Source of the DNA: Streptomyces sp. ISL-36
GTDB lineage: Bacteria > Actinomycetota > Actinomycetes > Streptomycetales > Streptomycetaceae
DNA: 64,000 nt
Reading direction: 5' to 3'
NCBI RefSeq assembly: GCF_018614205.1
Contig: NZ_JAGGOS010000098.1
Coordinates: 1-64,000 of the forward strand
Part shown: in pieces, positions 1 through 8,590 of the stretch
How the letters are laid out: every line of letters starts with the position of its first letter
Position numbering within the stretch: position 1 is the stretch's first letter
Notes under the pieces: model-generated
Seen by the model: only the letters and a program-made list of their open reading frames with translations
Database searches by the model: none
What the model was told of the DNA's origin: nothing
Translations under genes and position numbers: made by a program

Positions 1-174
1 GCGCTGGCCCGCGCGCAGCTCGACGACGCGCTCGCCGCGCTCGCCCCGTACCGTCCGGCCGTGGTCCGCGCCCGGGTCGACCGGCGGGCGGCACTGCCGG
101 GCTGGCGCAGCCTGACGGTCCGCGCCGGCGACGACCGGACACGGGCCGATCACCGAACACGAACGGAGAGCTGA
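1..174 (+). CDS. C-terminal end of an unidentified protein (cut by window edge)
   Basis: An open frame enters from the left edge and stops with TGA at 172-174, one base before the ATG of the next gene, so the two are probably cotranscribed. The 57 visible residues are Ala/Arg rich and end in a charged tail. I see no motif that identifies the family, so no function is offered. Confidence 0.6.
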   Translation, partial: ALARAQLDDALAALAPYRPAVVRARVDRRAALPGWRSLTVRAGDDRTRADHRTRTES

Positions 175-1104
175 ATGAGGACGATCGCCGTGACCGGAGC
201 CAGTGGCTTCTGCGGCTCCCATGTCGCCGCCCTCGCCGCGGCGCGCGGCGCGAAGGTCCTGTGCGTGGGGCGCCGCCCGGGGCCGGTGGGCCGGCACATT
301 CCGTGGGACGCCGGGACCTCCGTACCGGAGCTCGCGGGCGCCGACCTCGTCGTGCACTGTGCGGCCGCCGTCGGTGACCCGGTCCCCGGCTCACCGGCCG
401 AGGCCACGATGCGTGCCGTGAACGTCGACGGCACCGCCCGGTTGCTGGAGGCGGCCGCGGGCCGACCGGTGGTCTGGGTGAGCAGCGCGAGTGTGTACGC
501 CCCCGGCCCTGGCCGGGCCAGGATCACCGAGGACCATCCGGTGCGCGGGCAGTTGAACGCCTACGGCCGTACGAAGGCGGCGGGCGAGGCGCTCGCGCTC
601 GCCGCCGGGGCGGTGGTGCTGCGCCCCCGGGCGGTCTACGGGCCGGGCGATCCGCATCTGGTGCCCCGGCTCCTGGGGCGTGTCCGCGGCGGCCTGTTGC
701 TGCTGCCGGGCCGCGACGTGCGGCTGAGCCTGACCGCCGTGGAGAACCTCGCGGACGCCTGCTTGGCCGCAGCCGACTGGCCGCCGGGTGCGTACAACAT
801 CGCCGACCCGGTTGCCTACCGCCGTGACGAGGCGGTACGGACGGTGCTGCGGGCGCACGGCGTACGGGCCCGGCTCGGCCACCTCCCTCTGCCGCTGGCG
901 CGCTCCGCCGCCGCGACGGCGGAGGCGCTGTCCCGTCTGCGGCCCCGTGCCGAGCCACCGCTGACCCGGTACGCCGTCGACCAGCTGGCCCACACCGTCG
1001 TCCTGGACGTGTCCAAGGCCGAGGCCCAGGGCTGGACGGCCCACCGCACCCTCGCCGACTACGCGGCGGCCGGTGACGCGCTGCGGCCGCTCCGGCGCGC
1101 ATAG
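175..1104 (+). CDS. NAD-dependent epimerase/dehydratase (extended SDR)
   Basis: A 309-residue protein. The N-terminal Rossmann signature TGASGFCGSH (residues 7-16) binds NAD(P). NVDGT (83-87), the strand ending SSASVY (103-108), and Y130-x3-K134 with the upstream Ser form the extended-SDR active site. Family members oxidise or epimerise nucleotide sugars or related alcohols; the substrate cannot be read from sequence. The start is the ATG directly after the stop of the preceding frame, with GGAGAG just upstream. Length is typical for the family. It is probably in an operon with the upstream partial gene; the gap to the following FAD gene is only 53 nt. Confidence 0.88.
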   Translation: MRTIAVTGASGFCGSHVAALAAARGAKVLCVGRRPGPVGRHIPWDAGTSVPELAGADLVVHCAAAVGDPVPGSPAEATMRAVNVDGTARLLEAAAGRPVVWVSSASVYAPGPGRARITEDHPVRGQLNAYGRTKAAGEALALAAGAVVLRPRAVYGPGDPHLVPRLLGRVRGGLLLLPGRDVRLSLTAVENLADACLAAADWPPGAYNIADPVAYRRDEAVRTVLRAHGVRARLGHLPLPLARSAAATAEALSRLRPRAEPPLTRYAVDQLAHTVVLDVSKAEAQGWTAHRTLADYAAAGDALRPLRRA

Positions 1105-1157
1105 TCCCGGGCCGCACGGGCAGGCGCGAGGCAGCGGCCCGCCGGAAGGAGCGCGCC

Positions 1158-2636
1158 ATGCCGACGGAGGCGACCAGCGCTGCGATCAGTGGTGCGTCGT
1201 ACTGGATGCAGGGCACCCCCTCCCGCGACCACGCCCCCCTCGACGGCGATCTCACGACCGACGTCATCGTCATCGGCGGCGGCATCGCGGGGCTGTGCGC
1301 CGCGCACGCACTCGTCCGGGCCGGCCGTGAGGTCGTCCTGCTCGAAGCCGACCGCATCGCCCGCGGGGTGAGCGGGCACACCACGGGGAAGCTCGCCTCG
1401 CTGCACGGCCTCCTCTACGCCGGGCTCCGCGACGCACACGGACCCGACGCGGCCGCGCGGTACGCCCGCGCCCAGCAGGAGGCGCTGGAGCAGGTGGTCG
1501 CGCTGTGCGCCGAGACCGGTGTCGACGCCGAGCTGGAGCGGGCTGCGGCCTTCACCTATGTCGTGGACGAGCGCCGGGTGGAGGAGGTGCGCGCTGAATG
1601 CGCGGCCGCGCGCGAGGCGGGACTCGACGCCGCCCTGGTGACCGGGACGGACCTGCCCTTCCCGGTGGCCGCTGCTGTACGCGTGGACGGCCAACTGCTG
1701 TTCCATCCCCGGAAGTTCCTCCTCGGTCTCGCCGATGACCTCGTCGCACGCGGGGGCACGATCCACGAACACACCCGCGTCGCCACGCTGCGCGAGCACG
1801 CGGACTGCCGGCTGACGACCGAGAGCGGCTCGACGGTGCGGGCCCGGGACGTCGTCATCGCCACGAACTTCCCGCTCACCACCCACACGTCGCTCCTCAC
1901 CAGGCTGACGGTGCGCCGCGAACTGGTGGTCGCCGCCCCGGTGGACACCGCCGCGGTGCCCCGGGGCATGTACCTCACCCCGGAGGACCGCACCCGATCG
2001 GTACGGACCGCCCCCTACGACGACGGCCACCGGCTGCTGATCGTCACCGGCGAGGCCTTCGAGCCGGGAGCGGGCCACGCACGGGAACGGCTCGAACGGC
2101 TCACCGCGTGGGCCGCCAGGTGGTTCCCGGGGTTCGGCGACGCGCGGACCGTCTTCCGGTGGGCGGCGCAGGACGTGATGTCCGCCGACCGTATTCCGTA
2201 CGTCGGCCATGAGCATCCGGACACCCAGCACGTCTACATCGCCACCGGGTTCGGCGGCTGGGGCATGAGCAACGGGGTGATGGCGGGCCGCCTGCTCGCC
2301 GCGCATGTGACCGGCGCGCCGCGTCCCGACTGGACCGAACTCTTCGACCCGCGCCGCCATCTGCCGCTGCGTGACATTCCCGACGTGGTGAGGTCCCAGG
2401 CGTCGGTGGCGCGCCACTATCTCGCCCGGCGTCCGCCGCGGTGCACGCACATGGGCTGCGAACTCGGCTTCAACGACGCCGAGAACACCTGGGAGTGTCC
2501 CTGTCACGGCTCGCGCTTCGCGGTCGACGGCAGGGTCCTGCAGGGACCGGCCACGCGCCCCCTGGAGGAGCCGGAGCGAGCAGGGGCCGACGGCGGACGT
2601 TCGGCCCACGACGCAGAACGGAGGCAACCCGAATGA
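1158..2636 (+). CDS. FAD-dependent oxidoreductase with C-terminal Rieske [2Fe-2S] domain
   Basis: A 492-residue fusion. Residues about 35-390 are a DAO-type flavoprotein with the GxGxxG fingerprint GGGIAG (40-45) and the late FGGWGMSNG motif that lines the FAD site in this family. Residues about 395-475 are a Rieske domain with ligands C429-x-H431 and C447-x2-H450. The combination implies electron transfer from the flavin to the iron-sulfur centre, or the reverse, in one polypeptide. Related bacterial proteins are annotated only generically and the substrate is unknown. The ATG at 1158 has GGAAGGAG 7 nt upstream. The stop overlaps the next ATG (ATGA), indicating translational coupling. Confidence 0.9.
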   Translation: MPTEATSAAISGASYWMQGTPSRDHAPLDGDLTTDVIVIGGGIAGLCAAHALVRAGREVVLLEADRIARGVSGHTTGKLASLHGLLYAGLRDAHGPDAAARYARAQQEALEQVVALCAETGVDAELERAAAFTYVVDERRVEEVRAECAAAREAGLDAALVTGTDLPFPVAAAVRVDGQLLFHPRKFLLGLADDLVARGGTIHEHTRVATLREHADCRLTTESGSTVRARDVVIATNFPLTTHTSLLTRLTVRRELVVAAPVDTAAVPRGMYLTPEDRTRSVRTAPYDDGHRLLIVTGEAFEPGAGHARERLERLTAWAARWFPGFGDARTVFRWAAQDVMSADRIPYVGHEHPDTQHVYIATGFGGWGMSNGVMAGRLLAAHVTGAPRPDWTELFDPRRHLPLRDIPDVVRSQASVARHYLARRPPRCTHMGCELGFNDAENTWECPCHGSRFAVDGRVLQGPATRPLEEPERAGADGGRSAHDAERRQPE

Positions 2637-2875
2637 ACGATGTGCCCACGCAGCTGGCATCCGAGGGACCGGAGCCCGAGGGTCCGGGCCCCGTCCCGAC
2701 GGAGCCCGATCCCGTACCCCGAGACCCGCGGCCCGCCGACACCCCCGAGCCCGCCGACACTCCCGAGCCGGGCACCGCTCCCGAGTCCGAGCCGGAGCCG
2801 AACGCCGACAGCCCGCCGGGCAGCACACCGGGCAGCCCGCCCGGGGAGGAGCCGGTGGCCGAACCACCGGACTAG
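2633..2875 (+). CDS. Small proline-rich acidic protein
   Basis: An 80-residue protein whose ATG overlaps the TGA of the Rieske oxidoreductase; GGAGGCAA lies upstream. Composition is dominated by Pro, Glu, Asp and Thr with short repeats such as PADTPEP twice, so it should be intrinsically disordered. No signal peptide, membrane segment or catalytic motif is visible. Function unknown. The overlap is the main reason to believe it is translated, since low-complexity GC-rich frames can arise by chance. Confidence 0.55.
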   Translation: MNDVPTQLASEGPEPEGPGPVPTEPDPVPRDPRPADTPEPADTPEPGTAPESEPEPNADSPPGSTPGSPPGEEPVAEPPD

Positions 2876-2997
2876 GGCGGGTCGCGCCCGCCCCCACCAC
2901 CCCCGGCTACACGCCGTGACGATTCGAGATGCGAAGACGTGGCCGCGCTGCTTCTCTGGAGGAGGTCTCACCCCTCCCCCAGTGACAAGGAGTGACC

Positions 2998-3189
2998 ATG
3001 AGCATGTCCGATGAAACCCGTGGCCGGGCCCAGCAGATGCGCGACAAGGCGCAGCAGCTGCAGGAAGCGGCCGAGCGCGCGTCGGATCCGCAGGAGCGTC
3101 AGCGCCTGCAGGAGAAGGCACGCAAGCTGCGGGAGCAGAGCGAGCAGCAGAGCGGTATGGCCGGCGGAGGCATGTACCCGCCCGAGTGA
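2998..3189 (+). CDS. Small coiled-coil protein (DUF6381-like)
   Basis: A 63-residue protein, almost entirely charged helix rich in Gln, Glu, Arg and Lys, with heptad-like spacing (AQQMRDKAQQLQEAAERA), then a short tail GMAGGGMYPPE. Streptomyces carries many such paralogues. They resemble the DUF6381 family in size, composition and the SDP-E-R-RL core; no biochemical role is established. I place the start at ATG 2998 because AAGGAG at 2987-2992 is 5 nt upstream, while the GTG at 2992 overlaps that ribosome site. It is monocistronic and followed by a strong hairpin. Confidence 0.75.
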   Translation: MSMSDETRGRAQQMRDKAQQLQEAAERASDPQERQRLQEKARKLREQSEQQSGMAGGGMYPPE

Positions 3190-3211
3190 CGTGACGCCTC
3201 GCTCATGTACG

Positions 3212-3242
3212 GCCGGCCTCCCCGCTCACGGGGGAGGCCGGC
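3212..3242. terminator. Bidirectional terminator hairpin
   Basis: A perfect 12-bp stem GCCGGCCTCCCC / GGGGAGGCCGGC with a 7-nt loop (3224-3230), lying between convergent genes that end at 3189 (+) and 3267 (-). It suits factor-independent termination in GC-rich actinobacteria, which often lack a U-tract. Confidence 0.8.
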
Positions 3243-3266
3243 GTTGCGTTGCGCGGGCCCGTCCGG

Positions 3267-5621
3267 TCAGCGGCGCAGCGGCCCCTCGCAGGTGAACGTG
3301 GACGTTCCGGCGCGGGCTTTGGACCACATCTGGACGGGGCCGAAGGAGCAGTTCATGTCGTTGAAGTTGTTCCCGCCGGTCAGGCTGCGGTCGAGGACGA
3401 AGTAGTCGACGGTCTCGGACATGTCCTTGAACACCCGGTCGGGGTCGGTCGAGTCGGTGAGGTTGGCGGTGATCCGGCCGGTGCAGACGAAGCGCGGCAG
3501 CAGCGGGTCGCCGTTGCCGGTGCAGGTGGGGGTGTTGCTCGTGGCGGCGGCGAAGGCGCCGCGGATCTGAGCCGGTGTGGCGTGCCGCAGGGTGGCGGTG
3601 GGCTGGTGGGTGGTGTTGGGCACGAAGAGGTCGTCCACCTGGGCGATCTGCCGGTCGAGGAAGGCGTCGTAGCCGCGCTGGGTGCCCGGGTCCTTGCCGA
3701 TCAGATCGCGCCAGGTGTCGTAGCCCCGGACGTCCCCGGCCCGGAGGTAGCCGTACATGGCCCGCAGATGGGCCGGGCGCTCGGTCCACAGGTACTCGAA
3801 GAAGGTTCCCGCGTAGCTGTAGAAGCGGAAGCCGTCCCCGTCGTAGGTGGCGTGCAGGATCTGGTCGACGGTCATGCGCGGGCCGCCGGAGGCGGTGTCC
3901 CGGATGACGCTCTGCACCAGGGACTTGCGCACGGCGATCCCGTCGTCGCGGGTGGCGCCGTCGAAGAACTCCGCGGTGCCCTCGTCCATGGCGGTGGTGC
4001 GGTCGTTCTCGTACCAGGGGCCCTCGCCGAAGAAGCCGGGGACGGCGTACCGGCCGTTGAGGTAGTGGACGTACTCGTGACGGAAGAGCTCTTCGAGGGT
4101 GAGGCTGGAGTCCTGGGGGACGCGCCGCTGGTACGTGTAGAAGGTCGCGCCGCGCTCGATGTAGATTCCGCCGTTCTCGGTGCCCATGCCGGTGAGCAGG
4201 GGGTGGTACGTCTCGTAGTCCTGGCGTGAGGCGTAGAGCACGATGGTGAGGACGGTGTTGGGGTCTCCGGCGAGCGGCTGCTCGGTGCCGAGGACGCGGT
4301 GGAACTGCGCCTTGACCTGCTTGCTCGCGTAGTAGAGCTGGTCGACGGTGGCCCGGTCGAGCCCTGTGCGGACCTTGATCGCCCCGTTGTCGTAGGTGTA
4401 CGTGTGGGGGAAGATCCGCGCCTCGATGTCGGCCTTGCAGACCCCGTAGGGGGCGCAGGCGTCGTAGTGGTTGAGCCAGTTGACGAGGGAGGCCCACGGG
4501 GCGCTACCGGTGCCGAAGTCGCGTTCGACCGGGCTGAGCAGGGCGCCGAGGTCGGTGACGACGGCTGGGCGCAGGCCCTCGATCTGGCCGAACCGGCCGT
4601 ACTCGGAGAGGGCGTCGCGCACGGCCCAGGCGTTGGCGGTGCTCTTGAGGTGCTTGTGGCCGGAGAAGGCCTTGAAGGCGGCCCGGTAGGCGGGGTCCTG
4701 GGCGACCGCGGTGTGGAAGGCGGTGTCCTGGTTGCCGGGGTAGACGCCGAGGTAGTTCACGGAGAGGGCGGCGAGGGCGGCGCCACCCCAGCCGGGGTCG
4801 CCTGCGGTCTGCGGGTGGTCGGCGTCCATCCGGGCGAGAACCTGGGTGATCAGGCGGAGTTGGTGGTGTCGCAGGCCAGGGGCGCTGCCCGTGTAGAGGG
4901 CTTCGCGGAGGGTCTGGGCGTTCTGCGGGGTGACGTCGAAGGTGCGCGGGGCCGCGGCGTAGGCGCTGGTCGCCTTGCGTATCGCCTCGACAGTGGGGGC
5001 GTCGGTGATGTCTATCTCCGGGCGGCCGAAGTCGTGGTAGGCGACCGCGTGGAGGTAGGTGAACATCTCCAGGAGGTGGGTGGAGTTGACGCCGTCGTGG
5101 CCTGCGGCGAGCCCCGCGATCCGGGTGGCGACGGCTTGGACGTGGGCGTCCGACATCACGGGGGCGAGGCGGGCGTCCCAGGTCCAGATGAGTCCGCGCA
5201 GGCATCCGTCGGCCTGGACGGCGGGGTCGGCGAGGAAGTCGGCGAGCTGGGTGGGGGTGAGCTTGGTGATGCCGTCGAGGGTGCAGGGGACACCGGCGAG
5301 GGTGGTGGTGGCCGCCGTGGAGCGGGCTCGGTCGCCGGTGATCGGGGTGCTCTGCGGGCCGGGGACACGTCCGGCGGTGACACCGCGGGGTGCGGCGGCG
5401 GGGCCGCTCTTGGCGGCCGGGGCCTCGGCGAGGCGCTCGACCTCGTCGCGTGGGTTCGCGGCGTACGGGAGGGGAGCGGGCGCGCCGGTGCGCTGCGGAG
5501 CGAAGGTGGCCGGTACCGCGCCGGGGGCCACGGCCTGGGCGGAGGGCGCCAGGGGCGCGGCGAGGGTGGCAGCGAGCGCTGCGGCGAGAAGGGTCGTGCG
5601 CACGGCTCTGTGCTGGGACAC
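3267..5621 (-). CDS. Secreted M9-family collagenase
   Basis: A 784-residue secreted zinc metalloprotease that should cleave triple-helical collagen. It starts with an n-region and Ala/Leu-rich h-region ending SAQA, a Sec signal. Residues about 75-420 resemble the Peptidase_M9_N activator domain. The catalytic domain has H515-E-Y-V-H519 with the gluzincin glutamate E547 in DEGTAEF, 28 residues on as in clostridial ColG. No PKD or collagen-binding C-terminal domain is visible, so it is a compact form. The GTG start at 5621 has AGGAGA upstream; longer in-frame extensions would bury the signal. It is divergent from aminopeptidase P and shares its promoter region. Confidence 0.93.
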   Translation of the reverse strand: MSQHRAVRTTLLAAALAATLAAPLAPSAQAVAPGAVPATFAPQRTGAPAPLPYAANPRDEVERLAEAPAAKSGPAAAPRGVTAGRVPGPQSTPITGDRARSTAATTTLAGVPCTLDGITKLTPTQLADFLADPAVQADGCLRGLIWTWDARLAPVMSDAHVQAVATRIAGLAAGHDGVNSTHLLEMFTYLHAVAYHDFGRPEIDITDAPTVEAIRKATSAYAAAPRTFDVTPQNAQTLREALYTGSAPGLRHHQLRLITQVLARMDADHPQTAGDPGWGGAALAALSVNYLGVYPGNQDTAFHTAVAQDPAYRAAFKAFSGHKHLKSTANAWAVRDALSEYGRFGQIEGLRPAVVTDLGALLSPVERDFGTGSAPWASLVNWLNHYDACAPYGVCKADIEARIFPHTYTYDNGAIKVRTGLDRATVDQLYYASKQVKAQFHRVLGTEQPLAGDPNTVLTIVLYASRQDYETYHPLLTGMGTENGGIYIERGATFYTYQRRVPQDSSLTLEELFRHEYVHYLNGRYAVPGFFGEGPWYENDRTTAMDEGTAEFFDGATRDDGIAVRKSLVQSVIRDTASGGPRMTVDQILHATYDGDGFRFYSYAGTFFEYLWTERPAHLRAMYGYLRAGDVRGYDTWRDLIGKDPGTQRGYDAFLDRQIAQVDDLFVPNTTHQPTATLRHATPAQIRGAFAAATSNTPTCTGNGDPLLPRFVCTGRITANLTDSTDPDRVFKDMSETVDYFVLDRSLTGGNNFNDMNCSFGPVQMWSKARAGTSTFTCEGPLRR

Positions 5622-5738
5622 GAAGTCTCCTGGTATGGGGGGTGGATGAGGGGCCGGGTCGTTCCGATCGACCTCGCCCCAGGGTCGAACTGCCCGTGCG
5701 AGGAGGCTTGTTGAGCCGACCCCGTCGAGGGATGCTGC

Positions 5739-5763
5739 GTAACATAGCAATGTGAAATTGCAC
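5739..5763. promoter_or_regulatory. Tandem candidate operators for the hydroxyproline regulator
   Basis: Two adjacent 12-mers lie in the divergent gap between collagenase and aminopeptidase P: GTAACATAGCAA (5739-5750) and GTGAAATTGCAC (5752-5763). They match the elements before the dehydrogenase, deaminase and GntR genes (pattern GTRAnATnnYAC). The second also contains GCAAT-n5-ATTGC. Assignment to the GntR protein is inference from recurrence and position. Confidence 0.5.
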
Positions 5764-5769
5764 TGAGAA
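5741..5769 (-). promoter_or_regulatory. Probable collagenase promoter
   Basis: On the minus strand, TTCTCA (5764-5769) is separated by 17 bp from TATGTT (5741-5746), a good -10. Start of transcription would be near 5734, giving a leader of about 110 nt. Both proposed operator copies lie between and over these elements, which fits repression. Read by eye only. Confidence 0.45.
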
Positions 5770-5826
5770 GCCTTCTGCGCCATCGGTTTCCGCGCCTTGC
5801 CACCCCTCTCCCCCTTCGGAGTCCTC

Positions 5827-7197
5827 ATGACCGAGGTGTTCGCACACCCGCACACCAGCAGCCACGACCTGCCCGTTTCCCCGGAGCTCGCCGCGTTCAT
5901 GGCGAGTGGCTGGGCGCCCTCGCCACTGCCGGACGGCGTCCGCGTCCCCGGCTCCGGCCTCACCCCCGCACGGCGCGCCCGGCTGTCCGCCCGCTTCCCC
6001 GGGGAGCGGCTGATCGTCCCGGCCGGCGAGTTGCGCGTGCGCTCCAACGACTGCGACCACCGCTTCCGCCCGCACAGCGCGTACGCATGGCTCACCGGCC
6101 TGACCGGTGAGGACCAGGCCGGTCACGTCCTGGTCCTCGAGCCGGACGGGACGCGGGGACACGAGGCCGTGCTCTTCCTGCGACCGCGCTCGGCGCGTGA
6201 CGGGGGCGAGGAGTTCTACCGCGACCGCCGCTACGGCGAGTTCTGGGTGGGGCGCCGCCCCGACCTCGCCGAGGCCGAGCGTCTGACCGGGATCCGCTGC
6301 GTCCACCTCGACGACTTCCGGCGGCTCCCGCCCGGGCGGAACGCGGCGACCGACTCCGGACTCGCCTCGGTCCTCAGTGAGTTGCGGCTGGTCAAGGACG
6401 CCTGGGAGGTCTCGCAGCTGCAGTCGGCGGTGGATCACACCGTGGCGGGTTTCGAGGACGTGGTGCGGGCGCTTCCCCGCGCGCTGGCCCACCCGCGAGG
6501 AGAGCGGTGGATCGAGGGCGTCTTCGACCTGCGGGCCCGCGCCGAGGGCAACGGGACCGGGTACGAGACGATCGCGGCGTCCGGGGCGCACGCCTGTGTC
6601 CTGCACTGGACGCGTAACGACGGCCGGCTCGACCGGGACGACCTGCTGCTCCTGGACGCCGGCGTGGAGACGGACACCCTCTACACCGCCGACATCACCC
6701 GCACCCTGCCGCTCTCCGGCCGCTTCTCCCCCGTCGGGCGCCAGGTGTACGAGCTGGTCCTGGCCGCCCAGGAAGCGGGCATCGCGGCCCTGCGGCCCGG
6801 CGCCTCCTTCCGGGACTTCCACCGGGCGTGCATGGGCGTCATCGCCGAGGGGCTCGCGGAGTGGGGCGTCCTGAAGAGCCGCCGGGGCGATCTGCACCGG
6901 CGCTACACGCTCTGCGGCAGCGGGCACATGCTCGGGCTGGACGTGCACGACTGCGCGCAGGCCAGGGCCGACACCTATGTCGACGGGGTTCTGGCGGAGG
7001 GCCACGTCCTGACGGTCGAGCCGGGGCTGTACTTCCAGCCGGACGACGAGACCCTGCCTCCCGAACTGCGCGGGATCGGGGTGCGGATCGAGGACGACTT
7101 CGTGATCACCGGGGAGGGGGCCCGGCTGATGTCCGGGGCGCTTCCGCGTACTCCGGAGGCGATCGAGTCCTGGATGGGCGCCCTGCTGGACGGGTGA
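5827..7197 (+). CDS. Aminopeptidase P (M24B Xaa-Pro aminopeptidase)
   Basis: A 456-residue metallopeptidase that removes N-terminal residues preceding proline or hydroxyproline. The first ~170 residues form an AMP_N-like domain. The pita-bread catalytic domain shows metal ligands in DAG (D277) and TADITRT (D289), the GSGHMLGLDVHD histidine segment, TVEPG and GVRIEDD. Start ATG 5827 has GGAG at 5818-5821; the upstream TTG at 5797 has no ribosome site. It sits back to back with the collagenase and upstream of the hydroxyproline genes, so it should process the Xaa-Pro/Hyp peptides that collagenolysis yields. Cytoplasmic: no signal peptide is seen. Confidence 0.9.
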   Translation: MTEVFAHPHTSSHDLPVSPELAAFMASGWAPSPLPDGVRVPGSGLTPARRARLSARFPGERLIVPAGELRVRSNDCDHRFRPHSAYAWLTGLTGEDQAGHVLVLEPDGTRGHEAVLFLRPRSARDGGEEFYRDRRYGEFWVGRRPDLAEAERLTGIRCVHLDDFRRLPPGRNAATDSGLASVLSELRLVKDAWEVSQLQSAVDHTVAGFEDVVRALPRALAHPRGERWIEGVFDLRARAEGNGTGYETIAASGAHACVLHWTRNDGRLDRDDLLLLDAGVETDTLYTADITRTLPLSGRFSPVGRQVYELVLAAQEAGIAALRPGASFRDFHRACMGVIAEGLAEWGVLKSRRGDLHRRYTLCGSGHMLGLDVHDCAQARADTYVDGVLAEGHVLTVEPGLYFQPDDETLPPELRGIGVRIEDDFVITGEGARLMSGALPRTPEAIESWMGALLDG

Positions 7198-7335
7198 CCT
7201 GCGGGACGGGTGGCCTGCAGGGGTCGGTCAGGGCTCCCTGGAGTCCGCCAGGGTGTGGGACGGCATCGGCGACCGTCCGCGGCGGCACGACCCTGGGGAG
7301 GGGAAGTCGTCTTCCGACGTGGGCTGTTGGGACCC

Positions 7336-7370
7336 TTGGCAAGCACAGTGGCATGTGAAATATTACCGAC
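7336..7370 (+). promoter_or_regulatory. Promoter with overlapping operator before the dehydrogenase operon
   Basis: TTGGCA (7336-7341), 17 bp, AATATT (7359-7364), then 6 nt to the GTG start. The operator-like GTGAAATATTAC (7355-7366) covers the -10. No Shine-Dalgarno lies before the GTG, so the mRNA is probably leaderless and repressor binding would block the polymerase directly. Confidence 0.5.
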
Positions 7371-8546
7371 GTGCCCACGAGACACCCCTCAGCGGCGTCC
7401 GACGTCATCGTCGTCGGCGCCGGAATGATCGGCGCGGCCTGCGCCTACTACGCCGCACGCGCGGGCCTCTCCGTCACCGTCCTCGACCGCGGTCCCGTCG
7501 CGGGCGGGACGACCGGGGCCGGCGAGGGCAACCTCCTGGTCTCCGACAAGGAGGCGGGGCCGGAACTCGACCTCGCTCTCCTGTCGAACCGCTTGTGGCT
7601 CGAACTCCCCCTGCCCCTACGGACGGAGGCCGAGTTCGAGCCCAAGGGCGGACTGGTGGTCGCCTCGGACGAGACGCGCCTCGACGCCCTGCGCCGGTTC
7701 GCGAAGGGCCAGCAGGCCTCGGGCGTCGACACCCGCGAGATCCCCGGCGACCGGCTCCACGATCTGGAGCCGCACCTCGCCGAGGGTCTCGCCGGCGCCT
7801 TCCACTACCCGCAGGACGCACAGGTGCAGCCGGCCCTCGCGGCCTCGCATCTGCTGCGCGCCTCGGGTGCCGAACTCCGCCTCGGCGAGGAGGTCACCGC
7901 GCTGCTCACCGGGGCCGACGGGGAAGTGCGCGGCGTGCGCACGGCCACCGGCCTCCGCCTGCACGCGCCCAGAGTCGTGAACGCCGCCGGAAGCTGGGGC
8001 GGCGCGCTCGCCCGGCTCGCGGGCACGGAGCTTCCGGTCCTCCCCCGCCGCGGCTTCGTCCTGGTCACCGAGCCCCTGCCCCACCTGGTACGCCACAAGG
8101 TGTACGCGGCGGACTACGTCGCCGACGTCGCCAGCGACTCGGCCGCGCTCCAGACCTCCGCCGTGGTCGAAGGCACCCCGGCGGGGCCCGTACTGATCGG
8201 TGCCAGCCGGGAGCGGGTCGGCTTCGACCGTACGCCCTCGACCGAGGCCCTGCGCCGCCTCGCGGTCGGAGCCGCGCGACTGTTCCCCGTCCTCGCCGAC
8301 GTGCGGGTGATGCGGACCTACGCCGGCTTTCGCCCGTACCTGCCGGACCACCTCCCCGCGATCGGCCCCGATCCGCGCGCTCCAGGGCTCCTCCACGCCT
8401 GCGGACACGAAGGCGCCGGCATCGGGCTGGCTCCGGCCACCGGCCTGCTGATCTCCCGGTTCCTGACCGGGGCCGCGCCCGGCCTGGACACCCGGCCCTT
8501 CCGGCCGGAGCGGTTCTCACCGGAGTTCCTCGGGGAGACGGCGTGA
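7371..8546 (+). CDS. D-hydroxyproline dehydrogenase, DAO-type FAD subunit
   Basis: A 391-residue DAO-family flavoprotein with GAGMIG (16-21) after the first beta strand, an ExGNLL segment typical of hydroxyproline/sarcosine-type dehydrogenases, and a C-terminal GHEGAGIGLAPATG FAD motif. With the next two genes it forms the heteromeric dehydrogenase that oxidises cis-4-hydroxy-D-proline to 1-pyrroline-4-hydroxy-2-carboxylate (family knowledge from HcnABC-like clusters). The context of deaminase and 2-epimerase genes supports that substrate over glycine or sarcosine. The GTG start is probably leaderless. Its TGA overlaps a GTG of the next frame. Confidence 0.85.
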   Translation: MPTRHPSAASDVIVVGAGMIGAACAYYAARAGLSVTVLDRGPVAGGTTGAGEGNLLVSDKEAGPELDLALLSNRLWLELPLPLRTEAEFEPKGGLVVASDETRLDALRRFAKGQQASGVDTREIPGDRLHDLEPHLAEGLAGAFHYPQDAQVQPALAASHLLRASGAELRLGEEVTALLTGADGEVRGVRTATGLRLHAPRVVNAAGSWGGALARLAGTELPVLPRRGFVLVTEPLPHLVRHKVYAADYVADVASDSAALQTSAVVEGTPAGPVLIGASRERVGFDRTPSTEALRRLAVGAARLFPVLADVRVMRTYAGFRPYLPDHLPAIGPDPRAPGLLHACGHEGAGIGLAPATGLLISRFLTGAAPGLDTRPFRPERFSPEFLGETA

Positions 8547-8590
8547 TCAGGAACGCCCCGTACACCGTTCGCCTCCGGCTGGGAGAGAGC

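Noticed and set aside
4299..5714. Long plus-strand open frame antisense to the collagenase
   Set aside because: Val/Gly-rich product with no motif, a typical third-frame shadow in high-GC DNA; the collagenase frame has signal, HEXXH and good codon bias.
7198..7335. Extra small gene between aminopeptidase P and the dehydrogenase
   Set aside because: The frames present are shadows extending from neighbours, with no start, ribosome site or domain.
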